A DNA stretch of 64,000 nucleotides from Veronia nyctiphanis (GTDB taxonomy: Bacteria; Pseudomonadota; Gammaproteobacteria; Enterobacterales; Vibrionaceae), in the NCBI RefSeq assembly GCF_004116385.1, contig NZ_PEIB01000004.1, positions 124,001 through 188,000 on the forward strand. The letters are read 5' to 3'. Position 1 is the stretch's first letter. Every line of letters begins with the position of its first letter. Below are positions 27,772 to 36,992 of this stretch, piece by piece. A program made the position numbers and the translations under genes. A model generated the notes under the pieces. That model had not been told where the DNA came from and ran no database searches. It saw only the letters and a program-made list of their open reading frames with translations.

Positions 27772-28927
27772 TCACTCGTTGGAATTACCCAACTTCGATG
27801 ACGGCTGGTGAGGGAGCCATCGAGACCGTGGCAACATCGTGTGAGTCTTTGGGAATTCAACACCCATTACTGGTGACTGATCCCGGTATTATGGCGCTCC
27901 CAGTTTGTCAGCAGTTAATTACGTTTTGTCAGCAAGCAGGCCTTGCGCTCGGTGTCTTCAGCCACGTTAAGGGCAACCCAACGGGGGAAAACGTCCAACT
28001 GGGCGTAGACGCTTATAAATCAGGCAATCACGACGGCATTATCGCTTTTGGCGGAGGGTCTGCACTGGACTGTGCGAAAGCCATTGCGCTGATTGCCGGG
28101 CAGACAGAGTCGCTTTGGGCGTTCGAGGATGTTGGAGATAACTGGACCAAAGCAATTGCTGAGTATATCGCTCCAGTTATCGCGATCCCTACCACGGCGG
28201 GAACAGGCTCAGAGGTTGGCAGGGCGTCCGTTATCACCGATGAGGATGCACGGCAGAAAAAAATCATCTTTCACCCGCTGATGTTACCCAAACAGGTCAT
28301 TTTGGATCCTGATGTCACAGTGGGCTTACCTCCTCATATCACTGCCGCAACAGGTATGGATGCGTTGTCACACAGCTTTGAAGCATTGTGCGCGCCCGGC
28401 TATCACCCGATGGCCGAGGGCATTGCCTTAGAGGGGATACGTTTGGTGAAGGAGTGCCTGCCCACGCATATGCCGATGGCGGGGACAAAATGGCCAGAAT
28501 GCAAATGCTGGTGGCATCCAGCATGGGGGCGACGGCTTTCCAGAAAGGATTGGGTGCTATGCACGCATTGGCGCACTCACTGGGCGCGTTGTATGACAAA
28601 CATCATGGGCTCCTGAATGCCATTTTGATGCCGTACGTTGTCGCCAGTAACCGAGAACATATCGAAGATAAAATGTTAAGGCTAAGCCGTTATTTAGGCT
28701 TTGGCGAAAGCGGTACCGATGCAGTACTTACGTGGATTCTGGACATCAGAAATGAACTGAATATTCCTCACACACTCGGGGACATCGGTCTTTCAGATCA
28801 GGATGCGGTAAAGATCGGTCAGATGGCCGTGCTTGATCCGTCGGCAGGAGGGAACCCGGTTCAACTCTCTGCGGCGCAATATCAACAATTGTATCTCAAC
28901 GCGCTTCACGGCAATGGACTTAACTGA
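27768..28927 (+). CDS. iron-containing alcohol dehydrogenase (one frameshift)
   Basis: A group III (Fe-ADH) dehydrogenase. The NAD-binding GGGSALDCAKA and TTAGTGSEVGRASV are followed by the metal site: Asp in the region before MDALSHSFEAL, His in that segment, and the two His of GLGAMHALAHSLGALYDKHHG. The frame breaks near 28467 after CLPT; inserting one G gives AYADGGDKMARM and a 386-residue protein. Start and the previous stop overlap (ATGA type). It should oxidise the hydroxyl of a gamma-glutamyl amino alcohol to an aldehyde; no amine oxidase of the PuuB type is present. Confidence 0.85.
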
Positions 28928-28961
28928 TGCGGCTAACCGATGAAATAGCGGGGGAATCAAC

Positions 28962-29690
28962 ATGCGAATAGGCTTGTTGCTTTGTGACGATGTGGCACCT
29001 GAGCTTCAGGTTACCCACCAAAACTATCCTGAGATGTTCAGCGCTTTGTTGACCCGGCTGGAGCCGTCAGTTGAGCTGGTGACATATCGGGTCATGGAGG
29101 GGCAATACCCATCGACTATTGATGATTGTGATGCTTACATTATCTCTGGCAGTAAGTTTGGTGTGAATGATGATATTGACTGGATTCATACCTTCGAAAC
29201 CTTTGTTTGGCAGCTCTTTGCTGCAAATAAGCCTGCCGCAGGCATTTGTTTTGGTCATCAAATGATGGCAAAAGCGCTGGGTGGAGAGGTGGTGAAATCA
29301 GAAAAGGGGTGGGGCGTCGGCGTTATTCAGGTCGAAAGAAAATCTTCTCACCCGTTTGATTGGTTGAACGATGGCACCTCGCCCGACACATACTCGTTGG
29401 TTGTCAGTCATCAGGATCAGGTTATTGAAGTACCGGAGAATGCAGTAGTCCTCTTTGGCAATGACTTTTGTCCTGTTGCTATGTTTCATGTCGCTGATAC
29501 GTTCTTGGCTGTGCAAGGACACCCCGAGTTCAGCCCTGCGTATTCGGCTGCGCTGATGGAGCGCCGAAAAGATTCGATCCCTGCTGATGTTATTCAGGCA
29601 GGGAAAGTTTCACTCACAAACAATATTGATAGTGACGCTGTCACAAAATGGATTTTGGCGTTTTTAAAAAAGGCCCAAGGTCACCACTGA
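28962..29690 (+). CDS. class I glutamine amidotransferase-like gamma-glutamyl hydrolase
   Basis: 242 residues with the class I amidotransferase triad: the nucleophile Cys in AGICFGHQMMAKALGG and His and Glu in QGHPEFSP. In PuuD and its relatives this fold cleaves the gamma-glutamyl amide bond, and here it would release glutamate and the free amino acid. It is a stand-alone domain with no synthase partner, which supports hydrolysis. The gap to the next gene is 39 bp. Confidence 0.82.
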   Translation: MRIGLLLCDDVAPELQVTHQNYPEMFSALLTRLEPSVELVTYRVMEGQYPSTIDDCDAYIISGSKFGVNDDIDWIHTFETFVWQLFAANKPAAGICFGHQMMAKALGGEVVKSEKGWGVGVIQVERKSSHPFDWLNDGTSPDTYSLVVSHQDQVIEVPENAVVLFGNDFCPVAMFHVADTFLAVQGHPEFSPAYSAALMERRKDSIPADVIQAGKVSLTNNIDSDAVTKWILAFLKKAQGHH

Positions 29691-29729
29691 GAGAGACAGT
29701 CTCACTAAACACTAAGGAAGGTCGTAGTA

Positions 29730-30296
29730 ATGCAGTCAACCGAAGTGCAAGAAAAGGAAATTCTAGATTATCTTCCCGCGCCGTTTGCGGTGTTCGTCCG
29801 AGTAGTGGAAAAGGTAAATTACCGCGTTGGTCGCTTCGCTATGTATTTGATCTTCGCCATCCTCGGTGTGCTGATTTACTCCTCGATTACAAAGACCTTC
29901 TTCCTGCCCGCGCTTTGGACTCTGGAAATGGCGCAATTTCTGATGGTCGCCTACTACATGCTTGGCGGCCCTTATTCGATGCAGCTAGGCAGCCACGTAA
30001 GAATGGATTTGGTGTATGGCAACTGGTCATTGAAAACCAAGTCTATAGTGGATGCGTTTACCGCAATATTCCTGCTGGTTTACCTCGGGGTGCTCTTTTA
30101 TGGCGCGATTTCTAGCACCAGTTATGCCCTTGAGTATGGTGAGCGCAGCTATTCGTCATGGCGGCCTTATATGGCACCGATAAAACTTGTGATGTGCCTG
30201 AGTATATTGTTGATGTTGCTCCAAGCCGTTGCAGTCTTCCTCAAAGATATCGCGACGTGGCGTCAGCAGTCTGACAAACCGGAGGTGCAGGCATGA
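29730..30296 (+). CDS. dctQ: TRAP transporter small membrane subunit (DctQ)
   Basis: 188 residues with four predicted membrane helices. Family features are WTLEMAQFLMVAYYMLGGPYSMQLGSHVRMDLVY, the region that contacts the large subunit. It follows AAGGTCG and overlaps dctM (ATGA type). With DctM it forms the Na+-coupled membrane part of the transporter. Confidence 0.87.
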   Translation: MQSTEVQEKEILDYLPAPFAVFVRVVEKVNYRVGRFAMYLIFAILGVLIYSSITKTFFLPALWTLEMAQFLMVAYYMLGGPYSMQLGSHVRMDLVYGNWSLKTKSIVDAFTAIFLLVYLGVLFYGAISSTSYALEYGERSYSSWRPYMAPIKLVMCLSILLMLLQAVAVFLKDIATWRQQSDKPEVQA

Positions 30297-31615
30297 GCTA
30301 TGAAATGATCGCTTTGCTGATGTTTGCATCCATGATGTTGATGCTATTGACCGGACAGCGTGTGTTTGCGGCCATTGGCGCTGTCGCAGTGATTTCGGCG
30401 CTGTTGCTATGGGGTGACGGCGGTTCTGAGATTGCTTTCGGCGCAGCCATGAAGCTGATGAAATGGTACCCGCTGCTGACATTACCTCTGTTCATTTATA
30501 TGGGTTACATGTTGTCAGAATCCGGCATTGCTGAAGACCTGTATAAGATGTTCCACGTCTGGATGGGGCCGATTCACGGCGGCTTAGCTATAGGCACTAT
30601 TCTATTGATGGTAGCTATTTCGGCCATGAACGGACTCAGTGTGGCAGGTATGGCCATTGGGGCCAGTATTGCGTTACCGGAACTGCTTCGGCGGGGCTAC
30701 GACAAAATCATGGTGACAGGGGTGATACAAGCGGGAAGCTCGTTGGGTATTCTCGTTCCTCCAAGCGTGGTTTTGGTCCTGTACGGCATGATAGCCCGTC
30801 AACCAGTAGGCCAACTTTGGCTAGCAGGCGTTTTCCCCGGTCTGATGATGGCGGGGATGTTTATCCTCTACATTGTGATTCGTTGCCGTATGCAGCCTCA
30901 CCTTGGCCCTGCTTTATCGAAAGAAGAACGAAATGTGCCTCTGGCTGAAAAGCTCAAACTGTTACGCGCAGGTATTCTGCCGCTGCTGATATTTTTCTCG
31001 ATGACCGGACTGTTCTTACTCGGGGTGACCAGTTTGGTTGAAAGCTCCGCGGTAGGGGCGCTAGCGGCGACACTGGCTGCTATCGTCAAACGTCGTTTGA
31101 CGAAAGAAGTGCTGGAAAATACGGTTCGAAAAACACTGGCAATAAGCTGCATGTTTATGTGGATCATATTAGCGGCTTTATGTTTTGGTGCAGTGTTTGA
31201 TGGCCTGGGTGCAGTGAAAGCCATTGAGGCCTTCTTCGTCGGCCGTCTTGGGCTGACTCCGTGGGAAATTCTTATCCTGATGCAGCTTTCATATCTGTTG
31301 ATGGGAACGTTTCTGGACGATACCGCGATGCTGGTGATTGTGGCACCACTCTATGTTCCCTTGGTCAAACTGCTTGGCTTCGACCTTATTTGGTATGGCG
31401 TCCTTTACACCATTACCTGCCAAATTGCCTACATGACGCCCCCGTTTGGCTACAACCTGTTTTTGATGCGCGCGATGGCCCCACCTGAAATCAGTCTGAC
31501 TGATATTTATCGCTCGATTATTCCATTTGCTCTGATCATGCTGATTGCGCTGGCGTTGGTCATGGCGTTTCCTCAGATAGCCCTTTGGTTGCCTGAATGG
31601 CATTACAGCCGCTAA
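30293..31615 (+). CDS. dctM: TRAP transporter large permease (DctM)
   Basis: 440 residues, about 12 hydrophobic helices. Typical segments are GASIALPELLRRGYDKIMVTGVIQAGSSLGILVPPS, the first substrate/sodium-site loop, and MQLSYLLMGTFLDDTAMLVI near the second. It is the transport subunit of the TRAP system and probably imports the substrate of the ligase above. Confidence 0.9.
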   Translation: MSYEMIALLMFASMMLMLLTGQRVFAAIGAVAVISALLLWGDGGSEIAFGAAMKLMKWYPLLTLPLFIYMGYMLSESGIAEDLYKMFHVWMGPIHGGLAIGTILLMVAISAMNGLSVAGMAIGASIALPELLRRGYDKIMVTGVIQAGSSLGILVPPSVVLVLYGMIARQPVGQLWLAGVFPGLMMAGMFILYIVIRCRMQPHLGPALSKEERNVPLAEKLKLLRAGILPLLIFFSMTGLFLLGVTSLVESSAVGALAATLAAIVKRRLTKEVLENTVRKTLAISCMFMWIILAALCFGAVFDGLGAVKAIEAFFVGRLGLTPWEILILMQLSYLLMGTFLDDTAMLVIVAPLYVPLVKLLGFDLIWYGVLYTITCQIAYMTPPFGYNLFLMRAMAPPEISLTDIYRSIIPFALIMLIALALVMAFPQIALWLPEWHYSR

Positions 31616-31657
31616 GGAAAGAAATCACGACAATAATAATATAAATAGCAAAAGGAA

Positions 31658-31673
31658 CCCGGGGTAACCCGGG
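31658..31673 (+). repeat. intercistronic hairpin between dctM and dctP
   Basis: CCCGGG, GTAA and CCCGGG form a stable 6-bp hairpin without a T tract. It lies before the binding-protein gene and may allow a higher dctP level than the permease level. Confidence 0.5.
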
Positions 31674-31702
31674 AGTGATAACCTGAACAAAAGGACAACA
31701 CT

Positions 31703-32749
31703 ATGAGCAACAGACGCGACTTTCTGAAGAAAGCAGGGATCGTCGGTGCCGGAACCGCTGTTATTGGCGCCCCTGCCGTAGTTACTGCAAAACAAACCAT
31801 CAAATGGCGGTTACAGACGTATGCAGGGCCAGCATTGGCTGAGCATGTCATCAAACCAGCCATTGATGCGTTTAATAAAGCAGCCAATGGTGAAATGGTT
31901 ATTGAGCTTTACTATGCCGACCAATTGGTGCCAACGGGTGAACTCTTCCGGGCAATGCAAAAGGGCACCATTGACGCTGTGCAGAGTGATGATGACTCTA
32001 TCGCTGCGCCGGTTGATGTATCTGTATTCGGTGGCTATTTCCCGTTTGCAACCCGCTACAGTCTGGATATTCCGGTTTTATTTGAAGAATACGGGCTCAA
32101 AGAAATCTGGGAAGAGGCCTATGGCGAAGTGAAAGGTGTAACCTGGCTGAGTGCAGGCGCATGGGACCCTTGTCACTTTGCTACGGTTGATCCGATCACC
32201 AAGTTGTCAGATCTGAAGGGTAAGCGCGTGTTTACGTTCCCGACTGCTGGCAGATTCTTGTCACGCTTCGGAGTCATCCCCGTTACCTTACCGTGGGAAG
32301 ACGTCGAGGTCGCTGTACAAACAGGCGAATTGGATGGCATTGCATGGTCTGGGATCACTGAGGATTACACCGTCGGTTGGGCTGACGTAACCAACTACTT
32401 CCTGACCAATAATATTTCTGGTGCATGGGCAGGGTCATTCTTTGCCAACACAGAGAGATGGGAGGCGTTACCCGATCACCTGAAAACTCTGTTCAGACTT
32501 TGTATGGATAGTTCACATTACTATCGTCAGCATTGGTATTGGGGCGGTGAGGCGAAACTAAGAACGCAGGGTACCAAAATGAAGCTGACCACGATTCCAG
32601 ATGATGAGTGGCGGAAAGTTGAGCTGGAAGCCTACAAGTTCTGGGATGAGATTGCCGAAACCAGCCCGAGAGCCAAGCGTGTGATCAATATCTTCAAAGA
32701 ATACGCTTCAGTCATGGAGAAGGCAGGGAAACCATACCGCTATTCATAA
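31703..32749 (+). CDS. dctP: TRAP transporter substrate-binding protein (DctP), Tat-exported
   Basis: 348 residues. The N-terminus SNRRDFLKKAGIVGAGTAV is a twin-arginine signal. The mature protein is a DctP-type binding protein of the group related to TakP, with DLKGKRVFTFPTAGRFLSRFG and ELDGIAWSG around the ligand site. These relatives bind organic anions or amino-acid-like ligands, often with a metal ion. The ligand here is not fixed by the sequence. An ATG with AAAAGGACAAC upstream marks the start. Confidence 0.85.
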   Translation: MSNRRDFLKKAGIVGAGTAVIGAPAVVTAKQTIKWRLQTYAGPALAEHVIKPAIDAFNKAANGEMVIELYYADQLVPTGELFRAMQKGTIDAVQSDDDSIAAPVDVSVFGGYFPFATRYSLDIPVLFEEYGLKEIWEEAYGEVKGVTWLSAGAWDPCHFATVDPITKLSDLKGKRVFTFPTAGRFLSRFGVIPVTLPWEDVEVAVQTGELDGIAWSGITEDYTVGWADVTNYFLTNNISGAWAGSFFANTERWEALPDHLKTLFRLCMDSSHYYRQHWYWGGEAKLRTQGTKMKLTTIPDDEWRKVELEAYKFWDEIAETSPRAKRVINIFKEYASVMEKAGKPYRYS

Positions 32750-32796
32750 ATTTGAATCAGCGAACTCGGCTTAAAACAAAAGCGTAAACCAAGTAA

Positions 32797-32833
32797 AGCA
32801 GAACGCGTTCAATGTAGCGTGTTCTGCTTTTTT
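32797..32833 (+). terminator. rho-independent terminator of the catabolic/TRAP operon
   Basis: The stem AGCAGAACGCG/CGTGTTCTGCT (one G-T pair) is followed by a T tract. It lies 48 bp past dctP and before the convergent panP gene. Confidence 0.85.
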
Positions 32834-32843
32834 ATCGACTTAT

Positions 32844-34508
32844 TCAGGGACGTTTTACTTGTGCTCGCAACAACACCTGCTCGGCTTTCTCCATCAACGC
32901 AGGGTAAGCGCCTTTACTCTGAAGAGCGAGTTCAGTTTGTTCCGCTAACACTTCCTCAAGAATTGTCTCGGTTGTTAATGGGTTTGCCAATACCACACGG
33001 AACACTGTCGTTGTTCTTCCATCCCATGCTGCAGGTGTAAGTCTTGTTCGGGATACAAACGAGTGACCGCTTTCACGCTGCCGCTTCTGAATCGAAATGG
33101 TTAGGTCGTTGAGCAAACTCGTTAGAACATCAATCTCATCGGGTTTGGCGAGAGACAGCGCCTGTTTGACTCTCTCCGGCACGTAACGGTAGGTCAGAAT
33201 ACACAACTCAGGTTCAGAAATTAACTCAAACTCAGGGTGTGTATTTATCATCTTGGCAAATCGTTGCGCCTTTGCGACGCTCTGATCAATGAGCAATTGA
33301 TAACCCTGGCGACCGATAATCTTGAGGCATGAGAACACCAGCATTGCCATGCCGCTTCGAGAACCTTCGAGTGTGTGACTGCCTAAGTCTTTTGAGCCTT
33401 TACGGAGAATATACTCGGCATGATGCTCAATCGATGACACCAGAGCTGGGTCTTTAAACAACACCATGCCTGCGCCCATAGGCACGTATAACTGCTTATG
33501 GGCATCTATGGTGACAGAATCTGCTCGCTCTATGCCGGCCATTTTCAGACGTTGACTGTCAGACATCAAACTCGCACCGCCCCATGCTGCATCAACATGG
33601 AAATGACAACCTTCACGCTCAGCGATATCGGCCAGCTTATCGAGCGGGTCAATACTGCCTGTTTCGGTTGTTCCGGCGATGCCGACAATGGCAAATGGCT
33701 TGATATTTTGTGCTTTCAGCTCGGTGATTGTTTTCTCAAGGGCTGCAATATCAATACGGTTATTTTCATCTGTAGCCACAGAGACCAGTGACTCGCGACC
33801 AATCCCAAGAATGTCGGCAGATTTCTTGACCGAGTAATGGCCACGATCTGATACCAACACGGCGATGCCTTCATAGCCGTAATGCTTCATTGCTCGATAT
33901 ATACCCTCTTGTGCGACGCCCCTGAACGTGCCTTGAGGCCTTAACAAGTGGTTTCGTGCTACCCAAAGCGCAGTGATATTCGCAACCGTGCCACCGGAGC
34001 AAAAAGAGCCAAGCGAGTGGTTGGCACTGTGCATCCAACGATCGTAGAAAGCATCGTCTTGCTGATAAACAAGATTGTGAAGCATACCCAGCACCTGTCT
34101 TTCTAACGGGGTAAATGCTTTAGATGTTTCAATCTTTACGGTGTTCTGGTTGAGCCCAATCATGATTTTTGAAAGCGGCATCAGGAAATAGGGCAACGCA
34201 GACGTCATGTGGCCAATAAACCGGGGAGATGATGTATGCACTGATTGTGCTACCAGTTTATCGAGCAGAAATTCTGTATGTTCCGACACAAAAGTCGGGT
34301 TTTCAGGCACAGATGCAGTGTTGAAGTCTTTTTCAATCTCAGTCAAAGGGCGTTCGGTAGCGGCGATATGTTCCTGAAGAAATCGGTTCAGGTTTTGAGA
34401 GATCGCCTGTTCTATCCTGCCTAATGATGAATCCGGTGCTTCCGGCACCGTGAAGATTCGATCAATACTTTGCTGGCTTGCCTGAGCAGTTTTTTTATCT
34501 TTATGCAT
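32844..34508 (-). CDS. panP: PanP, PLP-dependent aspartate 1-decarboxylase
   Basis: 554 residues, group II PLP decarboxylase. The PLP-binding Lys is in TIDAHKQLYVPMGAG, with HVDAAWGGA just before it and the substrate loop SGGTVANITAL. Length and N-terminal sequence fit the Vibrionaceae PanP group, which makes beta-alanine from aspartate for coenzyme A synthesis where panD is missing. A glutamate or diaminobutyrate decarboxylase is the main alternative. It is monocistronic and convergent with the TRAP operon. Confidence 0.8.
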   Translation of the reverse strand: MHKDKKTAQASQQSIDRIFTVPEAPDSSLGRIEQAISQNLNRFLQEHIAATERPLTEIEKDFNTASVPENPTFVSEHTEFLLDKLVAQSVHTSSPRFIGHMTSALPYFLMPLSKIMIGLNQNTVKIETSKAFTPLERQVLGMLHNLVYQQDDAFYDRWMHSANHSLGSFCSGGTVANITALWVARNHLLRPQGTFRGVAQEGIYRAMKHYGYEGIAVLVSDRGHYSVKKSADILGIGRESLVSVATDENNRIDIAALEKTITELKAQNIKPFAIVGIAGTTETGSIDPLDKLADIAEREGCHFHVDAAWGGASLMSDSQRLKMAGIERADSVTIDAHKQLYVPMGAGMVLFKDPALVSSIEHHAEYILRKGSKDLGSHTLEGSRSGMAMLVFSCLKIIGRQGYQLLIDQSVAKAQRFAKMINTHPEFELISEPELCILTYRYVPERVKQALSLAKPDEIDVLTSLLNDLTISIQKRQRESGHSFVSRTRLTPAAWDGRTTTVFRVVLANPLTTETILEEVLAEQTELALQSKGAYPALMEKAEQVLLRAQVKRP

Positions 34509-34667
34509 CAGTAACAGTCTATTTATCGTTATTTAAGCGCAATGTTTCAGCTCACAGGGCGGGGAAGATAGCAAAGAGCCACAACAAAAGCAGGCAAAAT
34601 AGGCTGCTTTCCTCAAAAGTGTTCGTCGCTGTGTTCGCAAAATGTGATCTTAGAAACAGTCTGGTGA

Positions 34668-34868
34668 TTATTTCAGGCAGCTTTTCTTACTAATTGTTTC
34701 GATTTTTTGATTGTAGGCGCCTAGAGGTTCTTCGATCTTCTTAGGGTGACTCAATAAATCTGCAAATGCAGAGCGAAGTGAGTAATTATCTGCGTGGGCT
34801 TTCCCTTGGCGAAAGTCGAAGACATCCTTTGCTGCCGCGGATATTGGCGTACTTGTCTGGCTTAGCAT
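34668..34868 (-). CDS. possible small protein coupled to the exported protein upstream
   Basis: 66 residues from the ATG at 34868, which overlaps the stop codon of the preceding gene (TAA at 34862). The protein is hydrophilic and basic at its C-terminus. No family recognised. The overlap suggests translational coupling, but the ribosome binding site is poor and the frame could be chance. Confidence 0.35.
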   Translation of the reverse strand: MLSQTSTPISAAAKDVFDFRQGKAHADNYSLRSAFADLLSHPKKIEEPLGAYNQKIETISKKSCLK

Positions 34869-35197
34869 CCTAATGTCTTCCTGCTCAGTTTCAGCCATGA
34901 TTCGACAGAAGTGTTGAAGTCGAGTTTTGACTCATCATTATTCAGGTACCAATCAAATGCTTTTTTGTTGAGTAAGAAATGCTTTTCACGGCCGTCCATA
35001 AACCACTCGGCAACATCCTTGAGTTTTGGATCTTCTTTAATGGTCAGGCGCACAAGGTTTTCATACCATTCGACGGATGCATCGACGTAGTCGTGATAAC
35101 TGCTTTTGACACACTGCACATCAACGTTGGCGATGTCAGTGGCTTGGGCAGAAACTGAAAACAGGCCCGAGAGTAAAACCAAAGCTGAACGACGCAT
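34862..35197 (-). CDS. small exported protein, unknown function
   Basis: 111 residues from the ATG at 35197, preceded by AAAGGAATCC. The signal peptide MRRSALVLLSGLFSVSAQA is clear. The mature protein is helical and has two Cys (DVQCVKSS and the C-terminal Cys), which could pair in the periplasm. No family recognised. Confidence 0.65.
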   Translation of the reverse strand: MRRSALVLLSGLFSVSAQATDIANVDVQCVKSSYHDYVDASVEWYENLVRLTIKEDPKLKDVAEWFMDGREKHFLLNKKAFDWYLNNDESKLDFNTSVESWLKLSRKTLGC

Positions 35198-35545
35198 TCC
35201 GGATTCCTTTTGTCGTGATAGTTTTTCCAACAGTATATACGTTGACCGACTTTAACGAGGATTCATGGTAATAGCAGTATTTGTGTCTGCAAACACAAAG
35301 TTACTCGAAGCGTGAGAGCAGTAGGTATTGCGTATTCTCATCATTGTTAACTGACGAATTCAGATTTTGATACGAATAAGTGCTTTGCATTTGTTGTTCG
35401 AGAAACGCTTTACTGCGCCTTAATAGCCTTCCCTTAAATCAGAGGTGATATGTGGTTACTTCTCACATTAAAGATGCCATGCACTTTACTTGTTAGACAA
35501 AAGTGAGTGTTAATGGATTTTTTCCAAATGATAAGGAAATGTAAA

Positions 35546-35638
35546 ATGCAGGAAGGCTTAGGTTACGCTGTGTCGGCTGGCGTCTTGGTTATGGCGTCTA
35601 TCGTGCAAGTTGCATTTATCTGTCTCTCATACGCTTAA
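35546..35638 (+). CDS. 30-residue single-pass membrane protein
   Basis: A short frame, MQEGLGYAVSAGVLVMASI followed by a hydrophobic stretch ending CLSYA. It has a good ribosome binding site (AAGGAAA, 8 bp before the ATG). About 21 residues form one hydrophobic helix. An in-frame ATG at 35513 would add 11 residues but has no visible ribosome binding site. It is like other sub-50-residue membrane peptides of enteric bacteria, which modulate membrane complexes. No match is claimed. Confidence 0.45.
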   Translation: MQEGLGYAVSAGVLVMASIVQVAFICLSYA

Positions 35639-35747
35639 TTGATCCTCTCACTGAAACTGAGGGTGTGCATCTCTTCCAGTTGCTGGCAATATGTCCAGAA
35701 GTGGTTGAAAATTGTAATGTATACCCCGGTTCAGTGCAGAGGACGCA

Positions 35748-36992
35748 GTGACACAACATACCCCCAAGAGATATTCCCCTGATTCACCCCAGACATCGGT
35801 CGTATTGCCCGCAAAACGAAAAATAGCGCTTGTCGCACAAGGTGGTGGCCAACGAGGAATCTATACGGCAGGTGTTCTTGACGCTTTTCTTGATGCAGGT
35901 TTTGACCCTTTTGAAATGTACATTGGTACATCTGCAGGTGCCTTGAATATTTCGTCTTACTTGTGCAGACAACGAGGCTTCGGTCACGACTTTATTCTTG
36001 ACCTGACGACACAAGATGCGTTTTTTAACCTTTTTCACTTCGCGCGCCGTGAGCAATATATGGGGCTGGACTGGGCGATGGAACAAGTGTTGCCTCATCA
36101 ACTTGGCGGATTGAAGATGGAAGAAGGTCTACGTAATGTCGAACGAAGTGGCAAGAGTGCATTGGCATGCGTTACCTTTGCTGACACCTTACAGCCTGAT
36201 TACCTCCCGATTTTCAGCAAAGACTGGCAAAAGGTGCTTAAAGCCACCTCAGCGATCCCTCTTCTTTATCCATCGCCAATTGAAATCAATGGGGAACAGT
36301 ACATTGATGGTGGAGTGGGGGATTCAGTTCCCGTTCGGGAAGCGTTTAATCGTGGTGCCGATGTCATTGTTGTTATTCGAACTGAGAGCACGGCTTTCGA
36401 AAAATCGCTGTTGAATAATCGATTTTTTGATTCACTGATCAACCGCGTTGAAGGTGCTGTACCGAATTATCTTGAGCGAATTAATCTCGATGAGCGGCTC
36501 GAAAAGTTTGATGCACTTCAGAAAGAACTCGCGCAGCGTTTTCGCTCTGTGACTGACAAATACGTTGATGACAATGCTGATTCTGTTTGGCCGAAGATTC
36601 GAACTGCGATCGTAAATAGCCTGTTGGGCAACAAAGATAAGAAGACGTTATCAGAGCGAGAGACGATTTATCGCCTTCATGCCTTGGGTGGCAGAAAGCT
36701 GAACGCTGATACCATCGCGATGTTGGTTAAGCACTACCAAACTTACCAAGATGCGGTGACCTTTATTGCAAGGCCGCCAAGGCGTGTCGAGATTATCGAA
36801 ATTGCGCCAGAGGTGGCTCTGGAAAGCAGTGCAATGCTCAGCAAACCTTTCCAACTAGAACATGATTATCAGGACGGTATGAAAGCAGGGGTAAACTTCT
36901 TGTCTGAGCACGGACAAAGAATCAACAGTGTCAGTCGTAACAGGGAATCACAGTGCAATATTCCCAATCCATTATCGGGAGATATGACATGA
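35748..36992 (+). CDS. patatin-like phospholipase (YjjU-like)
   Basis: 414 residues from a GTG at 35748 behind AGAGGA. The oxyanion loop is GGGQRGIYTAG, the nucleophile Ser is in IGTSAGAL (G-x-S-x-G), and the catalytic Asp is in DGGVGDS, the patatin dyad. The overall layout resembles E. coli YjjU, a cytoplasmic patatin-like protein. The substrate is probably a membrane lipid or acyl ester. It overlaps the next gene by 4 bp. Confidence 0.87.
   Translation: MTQHTPKRYSPDSPQTSVVLPAKRKIALVAQGGGQRGIYTAGVLDAFLDAGFDPFEMYIGTSAGALNISSYLCRQRGFGHDFILDLTTQDAFFNLFHFARREQYMGLDWAMEQVLPHQLGGLKMEEGLRNVERSGKSALACVTFADTLQPDYLPIFSKDWQKVLKATSAIPLLYPSPIEINGEQYIDGGVGDSVPVREAFNRGADVIVVIRTESTAFEKSLLNNRFFDSLINRVEGAVPNYLERINLDERLEKFDALQKELAQRFRSVTDKYVDDNADSVWPKIRTAIVNSLLGNKDKKTLSERETIYRLHALGGRKLNADTIAMLVKHYQTYQDAVTFIARPPRRVEIIEIAPEVALESSAMLSKPFQLEHDYQDGMKAGVNFLSEHGQRINSVSRNRESQCNIPNPLSGDMT

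Noticed and set aside
29648-30115. 155-codon plus-strand frame overlapping dctQ
   Set aside because: Shadow frame; dctQ has the ribosome binding site and family motifs.
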